Assembly: GCA_034620365.1 (NCBI GenBank)
Contig: JAQGEQ010000380.1
Coordinates: 1,364,001 to 1,428,000, forward strand
Length of the DNA stretch: 64,000 nt
Source: Pegea sp. RAD2-039
Lineage: Eukaryota > Chordata > Thaliacea > Salpida > Salpidae
Direction: 5' to 3'
A model generated the notes under the pieces. That model was not told the DNA's origin. It was given only the letters and a program-made list of their open reading frames with translations, and did no database searches. The stretch's first letter is position 1, and each line of letters starts with the position of its first letter. This document shows positions 44,254-55,720 of the stretch, piece after piece. The position numbers and the translations under genes are program-made.

Positions 44254-44715
44254 TTATCCTTCCATGACAAGTTTGATAAAAGCTTCATAATTGACACAGC
44301 CATTACCATCTTCATGTCCAGCAAGGAGTTGTTCAACTTCTTCTTCAGAAAGTTTTTCGCCAAGAGTAACAAGTACATGACGAAGTTCAGCACCAGACAC
44401 AGTTCCATTATTCTCTTTATCAAAAACTTTTAATCCTTCATTCAAATCATCAGCAGAAGTCTTATTGTTACTGGCAGCTCGTTTGACTTGTGCAAGCATT
44501 GGAAGAAATTCATCAAAAGACACAAATTTGGAATTCATTTGATCTTGATTTGGGTTATTAAGGACCTTTAGTACTTCAGCATTTGTTGGATTTTCACCAA
44601 AAGCACGAAGGCATTCACCAACCTCAAAGTAAGCAATTCTGTTCTCACCAGTTTTATCAAACAAGGAGAAGAAATCTTTGTATTCAGAAAGTTGTTCTTC
44701 AGTGAATTCAGTCAT
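44254..44715 (-). CDS. MYL6: Myosin essential (alkali) light chain
   Basis: A 153-residue calmodulin-superfamily protein that wraps the first IQ motif of the myosin II heavy-chain lever arm. The start reads [20 protein letters not shown], aligning with the N-terminus of non-muscle/smooth MYL6. Diagnostic blocks are [31 protein letters not shown] and [21 protein letters not shown]-hand loops 1 ([12 protein letters not shown]) and 4 ([12 protein letters not shown]) are degenerate, as usual for essential chains; loop 3 ([12 protein letters not shown]) is the most canonical. Length is normal. The whole coding region is one exon, unlike its intron-rich neighbours and unlike typical animal ELC genes. 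The ATG is preceded by GAAAA, and the frame shows no damage. MYL6-like is by similarity; a muscle ELC role is not excluded. Confidence 0.93.
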   Translation of the reverse strand: MTEFTEEQLSEYKDFFSLFDKTGENRIAYFEVGECLRAFGENPTNAEVLKVLNNPNQDQMNSKFVSFDEFLPMLAQVKRAASNNKTSADDLNEGLKVFDKENNGTVSGAELRHVLVTLGEKLSEEEVEQLLAGHEDGNGCVNYEAFIKLVMEG

Positions 44716-44752
44716 TTTTCAAGTTTAGATGAATAAAAAAATCTTTATAAAT

Positions 44753-45399
44753 CTGAAATTAATTAAACGATAAAAGTTTGCAATACACAAATCAAAAAAT
44801 TTTATTTTAAAACAAAATTAAGTTGGCAAAAAAGTTTGTTTTATTAAACATGATAAAACTAACTTAGAATTCATTTTTTATTCAATTTTTCATAATTATT
44901 TTTAAGAGAAAATTTTAACTTCAAAATATTCTAAAAACAATTTCAAGATTAAAAATTCAATTTGACATAAACTATATTAACAGAAAAAGATTTTTCTAAC
45001 AATTTTTTAAGTAAAGCAAATGTAAACAAGGTTATTTTATAAACTTTTCTTTAAAATATAAAAAATAAAAAGTATGAATAATCTAAAAACAAAAAAGTAA
45101 ATATCTAACAATAAAATAATTATACAAGGTATTAGGAATCATTTTTTGATAAACAAATATATTTAAATAATAAAGAAAATATAAATAATAAACAAATTGA
45201 AAAAAGATATACAAATTAAATAATATGGACTTATACAACACACAACTTTAAAAGGGCTAATGAATAGAAGTAAAAAGAAATACTGAAATAAATGTATTTT
45301 CATTAATAAAACATTTTCATAACAAATTTGTTTGGGTCAATCAATTAAAAGAAAACCAAGAAAATAAAAATATAAGAAAGTTTAAGTAAGAGCTCTTAC
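44753..45399 (-). other. Probable 5' UTR intron of the light-chain gene
   Basis: On the minus strand a donor CGCAA|GTAAGA (exon end 45400) and an acceptor AATTTCAG (exon start 44752) could remove 647 nt. That would leave about 37 nt of leader before the ATG at 44715. An ATG just ahead of the donor (near 45409) would run into a stop after splicing, so it would be only a two-or-three-codon upstream frame. Inferred from splice-site quality only. Confidence 0.35.
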
Positions 45400-45410
45400 T
45401 TGCGACCATC

Positions 45411-47197
45411 AAAATACGGAAATGAAAAGAAAATAGAAAAGTTAGATTAAATATGAACTAGACGTGTACGCCCGATCAGATGATACCTTATAAGGCTCAT
45501 CGAAAAAAAAGTCACTTTCTAAATATTTGGGCGAAACAATTATTTTACGATTTAATCTTTAAACTGAGTTTTTTACTTATAAGGAGATACAAAAAGTAAA
45601 AAATGATTACACAGGATATATTACAGAATAAAAGTAAATTTCTTGGAAAAAAATATCTAAAGAAATTTTCTATTTTGTTGTTAAGGTAAAATTTGCAGCT
45701 AAATCATGTGCATTATCAGTTTAAAAAAATTATTCTATCATAGCAGCCACAATGTATCGAGAAAAAATTTAATAGAGAAATTTTAGCTACAAATTAGATT
45801 AAATGATGATCTTAAAAATATGTGTATACTATGATTTTAGATAATTTCTCAAAAACATATATTAAGTGCTACGAGAAGGAAAAACGGGTTTTACGAAATA
45901 TTTCAATAAAAACAACCAACATTTTAATATTAAAATAAAAAAAATAAAAAGGGAAGACTTAACTGATACTTACTTATGTTGTAAGTAAAGTACTTGATAT
46001 TTATGTTGTGATTTTAACTGTTGTTCTTCAAAAAATTCAAGCTACCTTTTTAGAAACTATTCAACAACCGTAGGAAACGTTTTTACTTGTTTTAAGCTAT
46101 GTTTTAGTGTTAATACAAACTTATACTTCGATGTATGAACTAGCCCCCCGACTAATATTTCCATTGTTCTGAATATATTATTGAGATTATATATTGCAAC
46201 CATATTCCTACAAACCTTAAACGTGAAGTTTGGAGATATTCTACATTACACGACTAAAATATTCTTTAATTTGGTTTTAGATAATTATCTAAATTTTATG
46301 ATTGATTTCTTTAGATCAAACCTTTCAATCTTCATAGACTTATAATATTATGAATTCTTTTATCAATCGAAGCTTTAGTTTGAGCATGAAAATCTTAAAG
46401 AATTATGTAGTTTTTGTTAAAAAGAATTTGTCAGTTAATTCGTATAAAGGACTTTTTTTTAATTAAATTATATAAAAAAAGTCTTAAGCAATTAATATTT
46501 TTTATATTTTCTTATATTAATGTTTTTATAATTATAATAATTTGCACTTTACTTCTTATACATACAATCAGGCAACTGTGAATAACGAGCCTTGAGCATT
46601 TTTTCGTTTGTTTTGAATTTTTTAATGTTACTTTAGAAACGTTGAATATTAAATATGATATATAATATATTTAGAATTGCTTAAATTTTTGTTTCAATTA
46701 TTCAAAGAATTTCATTTCTTAATATATTTTTATCTTATATTGTGATAATAAATTTCAACATTACTTAGCTGCTACCAACTTGACTTATTATATATTGTTC
46801 TCTTTATTTAAAAATATTTTCTTTAACATCAATGTCATTAAAATACCATTATTATTATTATGAAATATTTAAACACTTATGATAAACACTAAATTGGAAA
46901 GTTTCTTAATTTTGTCACTTCTAAAGTGATAAAATTTTGGTTAAATGTTTCATGATAGTTTTTATATTAAACAAAAATGATATCTTGAAGTATTTCCAGA
47001 ATTATTAGCTATTAAATTTTTATATTATAAAATATCTGGTTTACTTTTAGGTAGTTTTTATATATAATTTTTTTAAATAAGTAAATAATAAAATATTTAT
47101 TTGTATTGCAAATTTCAAAAGTTTTATGAATAGTTTAATATTTAGTCAAAATTTTTCAATCTGTTTATCAACTTTTAGCTTATCATAAACATTTTAA
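45411..47197. other. Divergent spacer between light chain and PIH1D1
   Basis: This AT-rich stretch separates the minus-strand light-chain gene from plus-strand PIH1D1 and should contain both promoters. I see no TATA box at a convincing distance (T/A runs are everywhere), no other gene and no repeat family. Confidence 0.5.
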
Positions 47198-48605
47198 ATG
47201 GATGAACTTTTAAATGTTGGTAAAAATCAATCTAAAAAAGAAGATTCAAACTTTGAAGAGTTTTATAAAGAACTTTTAAATTCACAAACTTTAAATACTG
47301 ACAAATCTGCAAATGAAAACCTTAAAACAACAAGAGCAGATGTAAATGTTGTCAAACCAACCCCTGGATTATGTGTAAAGACTCATAACACAGATGGATC
47401 AAAGGTTTGTACTCATTTAATCTTTTAATGGTTTTTTTTAACTTTTCTATCTTAAACAGATCTTCATCAACATTTGCACTTCCAGTACAGTTCCCTCTCC
47501 TAAAGATATCAGTGAAAAAGAACTCTTAGAAATTGTTGATAAATACAGCAATGACTCAGATGAAATAGTTGATTACCGAATACCTATGAGTATTGGCGAG
47601 GCTCATACTGAGTTAGATAAGAATGATCAGGCTTGTGTTGCTTATGATGTCATTGTAAGTTGTTCATTTCTTTGTCGATAACAAGTAGAAAATGTAGAAA
47701 TGTTATGAAACTTTATTAAATACTTTTAGTATATTATAAGTATAAAATAAATATGATGTATAATAAGTATATATAATGTTTATATGGATTATATATAGTA
47801 TAAATATAGTATATGATAAGTATTTTACTTAAATACTAGAGAAAGGTATTTTAAACTTTATAAAACAATTATAATGTGGAATTTGAAAAATAAATGCTTA
47901 AATTGCTTTATCATCTATTTTTGCTATAAAAACTGTAACATGTATAAATATTGTAAACTTAAATAGATAGTCTGTTAAATAATAATTATAAATTTTAAAT
48001 GTTCTTAAGTTTAGAGAATATGTATGTAACCTTTTAAAAAATGTAAATTATTGTTTAAAAGATATATAATTTAAGGTGTGAATGAGTTTAATTTTTTGCA
48101 GATTAATTCGAACTTTATCACCAAACTAAAAGATAGTGAACTATTTTTTGGATTTTTTATGAGTGTGGTTGTCTCAGGGTTAGAAACTAAATATGGAATT
48201 GAACTGAAAAGGCAATGGGTTCTTTTACGCAACAAAAAGTTCTTTGGAAGAGTTGAGCAACAATTCATGCGAAAAAAAGCTCTAATTGAAGAATTTTCAC
48301 AAAACTCATCTACTCAAGCAACAGGAATAAAAGTCCAGCAACCGAAATATGTCTTGGTAAAAGAACCAGAAGAAGGTCATCCTCAATTTATAGTTGCTGA
48401 GATTGAATTATTAGGAATTGAAAAAGCTAAAAATGTACTTGTTGATATTGGTGAAGACCGGTTAGTTGTGAATACTCGCCCTAAGAAGTTTGCACTTGAT
48501 ATCTATCTTCCTTTTGATTTAATTCCTGAAGAATGTAGTTGCCAATTTGATATTAAATCACATTTACTTACTGTTAATATGATGGTACAATCGTTGAAAA
48601 GTTAG
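47198..48605 (+). CDS. PIH1D1: PIH1 domain-containing protein 1 (R2TP co-chaperone)
   Basis: Adaptor of the R2TP complex (RPAP3, RUVBL1/2, HSP90) that recruits phosphorylated clients for assembly of polymerases, PIKKs and box C/D snoRNPs. Three exons, 47198-47404, 47460-47654 and 48102-48605, all phase 0, give 301 residues (human 290, recalled). The PIH1-N domain covers about 50-190: KPTPGLCVKT, FINICTSSTVPSPKDI, DYRIPMSIGEAHTELD and ACVAYDVIINSNF. A CS-like beta-sandwich fills about 215-301, with ENRLVM/QLYHLDAYIPL replaced here by EDRLVVNTRPKKFALDIYLP. The phosphopeptide-binding lysines of the family correspond to Lys61 and probably Lys69, with one extra residue between them. Intron 1 is only 55 nt (GTTTGT...AAACAG). 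The first ATG of the exon is used as start. Confidence 0.94.
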
Positions 48606-48685
48606 ATGTCATCAAAATTGATTGTTTTGTGATAAAAGTTTTACAAATCGTAAAAAATGAAGTTGCCTTCATTTACATATTTTGG

Positions 48686-48691
48686 AATAAA
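48686..48691 (+). terminator. PIH1D1 candidate poly(A) signal
   Basis: AATAAA 81 nt past the PIH1D1 stop codon in a T-rich context (TTTTGGAATAAAATG). Position fits a short 3' UTR. Confidence 0.55.
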
Positions 48692-49682
48692 ATGTATTTG
48701 AAAAATCAATTTTGATAACTACCTTTCTGTATAGAATTTTGTTTATTTTCAATAAAATTTTATTTTGTAAGAATAGTATTATAAAACTGTTATTATTATA
48801 ATACAAGTTCTGTTCTAGTTGTAGATTTAATGCAGGATTTTTATTCACTTTTCTTGTCACTATTTTTTCATGTTTTGTTCAAAAATTAATTTTAATTATT
48901 AGTTGAAAAGTTTTATGTTAACTGCTTCTGATACAAGTTCTCAGCATCTCTAATTGCAAAATGTTTTTGTTACACAGGGTATTTTGGACTTGATGTATAT
49001 GAGCCAAGTGAATATGCCAATCAACTTATTAGTATTAAGAAGTTATTTTAAATAATTTGTATCAGCTCAATATTTAGCAAAATCTTTTTTGTTGTAACAA
49101 AAAACTTATTTATATGATGAAATTAAAACATAAGCAGCAAATATTACCAAATACTGTAAAAGTTTCATAAAATTTGCAAAAAAAGAGATAACAACAATTC
49201 AATGGCGAAGCACAAGTTCTTCATTGTAATCACTTTGATGTTTGACTTTTTTCAACTTGAAAAAATGCAACTTGTCACTAAATATTATAAAATACAAGCA
49301 GATAACCAACAAAATATTAAATTCCAAATTGAAAATAAACTACCTAATGTTGTCATAAAAATATATAAAGATTTCTACATACAGATCGATAGTGTTTATT
49401 TAAATTTGACTTTTTAAAATTATTAAAGGACAAAAATAAACACAAATTGAATAGAAATCTTTTATTTGTAGCTTAAATATTCTATCTTTAGGTTTGTGAA
49501 ATAAAAAACCACAAAATTTTACAACAAATTTAATCACATCAAAAATATTCTGTTTAATAACTTCTTAAAAAGAATGAAATAAACAAATATTATTTATACA
49601 TCTGAAATTATGTTGAAATATAAATAAGATGAAACTACAATCGGATTCATTGTAGAAGTCACTGAAATGAATAAGAAATTGG
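48692..49682. other. Tail-to-tail spacer between PIH1D1 and UBE2C
   Basis: PIH1D1 (plus) and UBE2C (minus) converge here. A minus-strand AATAAA (TTTATT at 49461-49466 on the plus strand) is a candidate UBE2C poly(A) signal. The plus-strand frame at 49202-49417 has chance-like composition, and no gene is supported. Confidence 0.5.
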
Positions 49683-52171
49683 TCAGATAGAAGTTTTGTT
49701 GGCTGTAAATGTGTTGTAATGGCTTCGAACAGCTTTCTTGTATTCTAAGATATAGAAAAGTTGAATAAAAGTAACAAATATTAAATCAGAATTACCTTGT
49801 TGCTGTGCCCAGAGATTGGCAGCTTTTATATTCAGTGGGCTGTCAACATTTGGTTCTAAACAAATAAATATATAAGATTAGTTGCTTGTAGAAAATACAA
49901 TTATAAAAGATTCAATTTAAAAAAGAAAGCTTATTTTAAGGCAATCATAAAAAGTCCCAAAGTTATTTGTATTTTAATTTTTTGATTATATAAAAGCTGG
50001 ACAAGTTAAAACTTCTTATTTAGCAAATGTTACTTTTGGAGAAGATAAATAAAATTCCCACTTGTAAGTTAAGAGAGATTATAAACTTTTTTAGCTGCTG
50101 TAACTTTGAAATTTCTAATTCTCATGTTTAAGTGAAATATAAATATTAGAAATTCTTTGAAATATCATTTGATTTTGCACTTAGATTATGAAACTTACAG
50201 CATTCATAAAAATTCATTTCAACAAAATATTTAGTGTTTGTTGGAATCATCATATATCATGAAAACTCTTACCTCCTAGAAGAGATTGGATTGAAAGCAG
50301 GATAGTTCTGACTTCATATAAAGCTGACCAATTATCCTTTAAAATATCCAAACAGATATTTCCATGATCATCAACATTTGGATGGAATATTGGAGTAATG
50401 AACTTAACGTGAGGGGCGTCTATTGGATATTTGCTTGTGAATTCAATTGAAAGTTGAAACTTCAAACCCTCATACACCTAAAAAAAAGTGGAATTAGATA
50501 ACTGCAAGCTGAAAAACAATTTATAATTAAAGAACTACTTTGGAGTAACAGAAAATTCAATTGATCAATTTAAATAAAAGTTCAAAATAAGAAAAATATT
50601 ATTCTATTATTAGAAAGATGTTTGCCAGTGAAGTGGGTTGATAAAATGAGTTTTTCAACTAAATCTGTGTAAATAGTAATAATATCTTCTTGACATTAAT
50701 TGAATAGGAATTATAAGTTTATAAAAACATAACCGCTATTTTATAGCAAAAATATATGTTTAAAAATGGAGAAGAAACAACTGATTTTTCAGGTTGTAGA
50801 TTAAATAGATAATTGGAATAAGATACCTTGTAAAAAAACAAGTTGATGCAAAATTAAATCAACCACTTTGTCAAATTATTGTTCACAAAAAGGAAACCAA
50901 ATGATGGAATAATTCGTTAAAAAGATTTTACAAAAAAGAAATCTCTAAAAGAAATTCATGATTTAAAAAAATAGAATTATAAAATACTTTATGTGCTAGA
51001 AGTAGGTGACTTCTCAAGCACCTTCAATTACCAACCACAACAGTTGTTTATAAAATAAGTTATTATTGACTTAATGTTGCTGGCCAAGTTGCCTGGCTTT
51101 TTATTAAACAATTTTGATGTTATTGGCAAAAACTCATACAAAGAACAAAATTAAAATTTGTTGTTCAGCATAGGTATAAGACAATAAAATTCGAAGCCTA
51201 TAAAATATGTTTTTTGTAATTTTCCATTTATAAAACAAATGTTTATGGCATTAAGCTGAAGATGATTATAAGATAATTACAAAGAAAAATAATTTTCAGA
51301 GGATTTAATATCTTATAAAGTTTCATTTCTAATAATAAAGATATTTACAGTATAAATAAAAAATATTCTTTTGATAATTTATAAAATATTTAAATAAGTT
51401 TTTCTCATTTTGAAGATCAGCATTTTTTTAACAAAATTTGATTCATAAAAATTGACAAAATCAGTAAAGAAAGTAAATAAGTGAAAACTAATCTTACAGT
51501 TTCTGAAGCACCTTCAATGGTTCCAACCCAATCAAAAATATCATCATGCTTAGGAAAAGCACTTATTCCCTTGTCAGGACGAATCTATTAAATTTTACAT
51601 AAAAAGTAAATCAAAATTAATAAATGGTTAATAGATATAACTTGAATCATTCATTTTATATAAATTATTTATTATGTATAAAGTTCTCAATTTTTTAATA
51701 ATACTGATTTAAAAATTTTCATTGAGTTAACATTATTTTATAAAAGGTTGATTCTAGAACAATAAAATAATGAAGCATTTTAAAAGATAATAAAAAACCT
51801 TATCAATGAAAAGGTGATTTTTAGAATGAATACTTTAATAAAGTTAGATTTAAACAAGTACATCAATATGAAACAGAACAGATAAGAAAAGAAAATTTAT
51901 CAATCAAGAAAAATAAGTCAACAGTTTGTATAAAACTAAAACTAAAAGTCTATAATAAAATTTATATTCAAACATGTTAGTAATAATAGAAAACATCTCA
52001 CCATTAATCCTCTCAACTCCTGATGTAACCTAAAAATAAAAAAAAAATTAGATTTGAAATCAAAACAAAATTAAGTTCCTATAAGATAGAAATAATTAAA
52101 GACCTTTTAGAAACCGATGCAGAGTCTTTTTTTGTCGTCATATTGTTTTCTTTATTTGATTTCGAATCCAT
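49683..52171 (-). CDS. UBE2C: Ubiquitin-conjugating enzyme E2 C (APC/C E2)
   Basis: E2 that primes ubiquitin chains on APC/C substrates in mitosis. Six exons: 52171-52104, 52029-52002, 51584-51498, 50477-50273, 49855-49796, 49744-49683; phases agree, 169 residues (human 179, recalled). The N-terminus [20 protein letters not shown] is divergent; then [23 protein letters not shown] (a UBE2C hallmark) and [15 protein letters not shown]. The catalytic core has the HPN triad (residues 93-95), active-site Cys103 in GNICLDIL, and [20 protein letters not shown], followed by EPNVDSPLN and a C-terminal helix. All expected catalytic residues are present. Introns range from 51 to 1020 nt. The window's other E2-like frames are all parts of this gene. 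Residues 7-9 are Lys-Glu-Asn, a KEN motif. Confidence 0.95.
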
Positions 52172-53639
52172 AATTTTGGGAATCAACTTTAATACTAAAT
52201 CTTAAAATGACCAAAAATCTAATCAACAAGTCTACAGAAAAATTATTTTTTTGAAAAAACATAAAATTGATAGGTTGACAATTTTAAGTAAAATAATTTT
52301 AGAACAACATTAAAAACTTAATACAAAATAATCATTATTTTGTATAAATTTTTATTTTAAATTGTAAATAAATTATTTTTAAAAGTTGAGACAAAAATAC
52401 TAATAAGCTTTTTGTATAGAAAATAATTAAGATCAAAACTTCAAAATAAAGTAGTATAATTCGATTAGGTAATCGAAATAGCATTAAATAATAAATAAAT
52501 AAGCTTAAACAATTCACAGATCCAAATTTAAACATTAAACAAAAAAAATAAATATTAAGTGTATGATATTTACTTTATATTATAATATTTTTTCACTAAA
52601 AATTAAAAAGAAACTTATAGAACACCATTTTTTTATTAACATCTTTACTATCATAAAATACTCAAACATATAGGTTTTAAAGTCAAAAAAATTCTCTAAT
52701 ATACTTAAAGCAAAAATTAAATCAACATTTTTATTACTTATTCAATAGATATATTAAAAAAACGCATTTAGATGATGCAAACTAAGCCATTAAAAAACAA
52801 ATTTAACTAAAAGTACAGTTTAAAAATGTTTTAACTATTTACTACAACAAAAAGTTTATTGATTTACAGAAAACTAATAAATATTGATCCAACTATAAAT
52901 AAGATATATGCGAAAAAAGTGAAATAAGTAATAAAAGAAAACGATGAATGGCTTTTACTAGATCCAAATCCAAAAAAGAAATAGTCTGAAAGTATGGCAC
53001 AAACAAGAAAAGAAAGGGGATATTTGGAGTTTCAAAAAAACTGATCAAAATTTTATTGGTGTTTCCTTAAAATTTTCATAAAAATTATTGAATTTTTATT
53101 CCGATCTTAGTTGTAAATTAAAAGTTGTAAACATTAACTTTTGACTAATTCATACATTTATAAAATGTTTAAAACTTAGACAAATAAAATTAAACTTAGA
53201 TCCAATATTGTTAAAAATTCTCAATTTGATTCAAAGCTTAGTCTTCATTTCCTTAAACTTAAAGTTTAGTTTTCAATTGGTCAAAGTTTGAACTTTTAAT
53301 GTTATCCAAGTAAGAAATGTTAATATCCTAAGAAGAAAATATTAAGTGGCTATCTTTCATTCTTTGCCGAAATTTTAACTTGATGATTTGAGTTAAGATA
53401 GCAATTAAATTCTAACTGAAGGTTTTTCATGACATTGTTTGCCGGAATATAAATAGCATAAAGACCTTTAAAATCAGTTGGAAGTATTATTATGTACAAC
53501 CCTAGTGTGATATATTTGAAATGTAAATAATTAAAGTATTTTACCGCTGACTTAACTGTGTTGAATATAACTTTGGTATGAACAACTGTCGTTCGGTCAT
53601 AAGCTTGTTTGTAGATACTGCGTATTGTTAATATAATCG
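52172..53639. other. Spacer upstream of UBE2C, no gene seen
   Basis: AT-rich sequence holding the UBE2C promoter region. The minus-strand frame 52335-52535 looks random. A short inverted repeat TTAACTTGATGATTTGAGTTAA lies near 53378. No further coding exon for the downstream plus-strand gene was recognised. Confidence 0.45.
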
Positions 53640-54185
53640 TAGCTATTATTACTCTAATTCATAAAAAGGGTCCCAGAAATACTGTACTTAACTACAGACC
53701 AGTTTCGCTGATTTTAGTTATTTGCAAAACTCAAGAACATATCATTCACAATCATAAGACCAGTTATTTGATGGAGCACCATCTAATATCTGAAGACGAC
53801 ACATATTACATCTTAATAAGCCTATATCACCTAGTACATTAATTAGATTGAACTTTTTCTCTTACCGCACAATTAGTACATTGAACCAGCTGCCATCAGA
53901 CATTGTCATGTCAGAATCATTCGTGCTGTGAATCAGAAGTTGAACCGTTATAATATTGCCAACATTACCATTTCTAAACTGTGATTTTTTTTCTCTTTCT
54001 TATATTATTAATATTCCATGTAATTGTTCACTGTTATATGCTTTGAGTACTACCGAAATGCCGAATGTTACATCTTTTGCTTTCTCTATTTCTAAATTAA
54101 TAGGTGTTATTTGTGAGAATGTGTGTTAGCGAGAGGTGCTCTCTTCAAGCACCTTTCTTCGCATTTATTGTAATAAATAAATATA
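53640..54185 (+). mobile_element. CR1-like LINE fragment, internally deleted
   Basis: The plus strand encodes ITLIHKKGPRNTVLNYRPVS, the N-terminal reverse-transcriptase signature of CR1/L2-type LINEs, followed by an E-HII-x-YL-EHHLISED segment. About 150 nt later the frame resembles the extreme C-terminus of such proteins (LPSDIVMSESF), so most of the RT domain is missing. A 3' hairpin AGGTGCT-ctcttca-AGCACCT (54134-54154) and an AATAAATAAAT tail near 54174 fit a LINE 3' end. Clade assignment is from motif memory; L2 or a related clade is possible. Confidence 0.65.
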
Positions 54186-55720
54186 TGTATTGTTTTGTTA
54201 GTCGCCTTTTTTATTTGAATAAATCTATGCATAATGAGTTGTTTCTATTATACCTAGTTAGAATAAACAAAGAAAGTAAAAGGATTAAAGCTTAGTGGGT
54301 AGAATTAGTACTTTGACACCTTGCAATAAAGAAAACAATTTTTAGAAAAAGAAATTTTGTACTAGGTGTTTGAATCGTTCATTTGTTTCAAGCAGAACAT
54401 AACAGTCAAGAATTTTAACGATAGTATAAAATTCTTAAGAGATGTTATAGCATAAAACAGAAGTTTCTATGTGCGTTTATTTTGTGTTTAATTTGTTGCA
54501 TACAATTATAGTATCATAAAACTTACTTTTCACCTTTCAAATAAGCAAGTCCTGTTGAATAAACTAATCTTGATGAGTTGCTATGATTTATGAAAGCGAA
54601 TAAAAAGCAAAAGAAATGATTGAAAAGTTAATTGTGATGATGTTATTAGGATAATAATTTTTTCTTGTGGTTTTGTCTATTAATAGTATTTTATAGTAAA
54701 TACACATGAAACTTATAGATAAACAAAAAGAAAATTAAATTATTTATTAAAGGCTTATTGCAAAACGTAATAATTAGTTATAATACTCTGATATCTTTAC
54801 TTATCTTTAGTTGTTTTTAACAGATTTCTAAGAAAAACTTTTATCCAAAGTTAATCAAAATATGAAATTTACAAATATAGACTAAAATGACACTCACTAT
54901 TTAGGAACTGTTTACAAAACGTGTTATTGTGAAAATTTATACTAAAACATCATCTTTTATTGCTGTCTTTAATTTTCAGGCTTTTTAAGTAATTTTATAG
55001 AATAATAAACTTGTAAACATATAAATATAAGTTTTTTGAATCGTTGCACGAATTACTAAATATAAATTAGGCATTCTAAGGATATTGAATAAATAAGAAA
55101 ACACTTTTAACGTTTTTAGGATAGAATAAGAAAACACTGTTTGTATGAACTGGTGTTTACGTTTAATTTACCTGTAGGTGGTTTGTTGTTCAGAGTGATT
55201 TTAGTCTATAAAACTGAAACTCATTAAAAGTTTGCAGCAAACATCGTAAGTATTGAGCTATAAACTTTGATGACTTCAGTTTACAGTAAATAAAAAGGAT
55301 ATATATAATGATAACAATGCTGTTAGCATTTTATATATTTTTTGTAGATCTTTACCACTAGCCTAAATGTAGCTTTTAATGCTCTTTAACAGTATGAACA
55401 GTTCTTTTTTAATTTGATATTTAGTGTAAAATATAAAATAACAGTTTAACGTTTTAGTTGCATCAGAAAAACTTTAATTTAGGAAAAGCTTTCTCAAAAG
55501 ACTGATAACTTTTTTTAAAATTATAGTTTACATTTTTTAGATGGTACAATTATATTGTATTTACTATAGTATATAAACTATGATAAAAAACTCTTTATAT
55601 TTTCAGAACTCAAATTTATCTAACATTTTGAAAAACTTAAATCTAAATCAATTTAGGAGCAAAAGTTTGAAACAGTTTTAAAATTTATAGTCAGTTAAAC
55701 TAACTAAGCTACAAAATATA
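54186..55720. other. Spacer upstream of the SLATT-like gene
   Basis: No protein segment recognised. AACATC|GTAAGT near 55246-55257 is a strong donor that could end a non-coding first exon of the downstream gene. The frame starting at 54104 belongs to the LINE tail and is not a gene. Confidence 0.4.
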
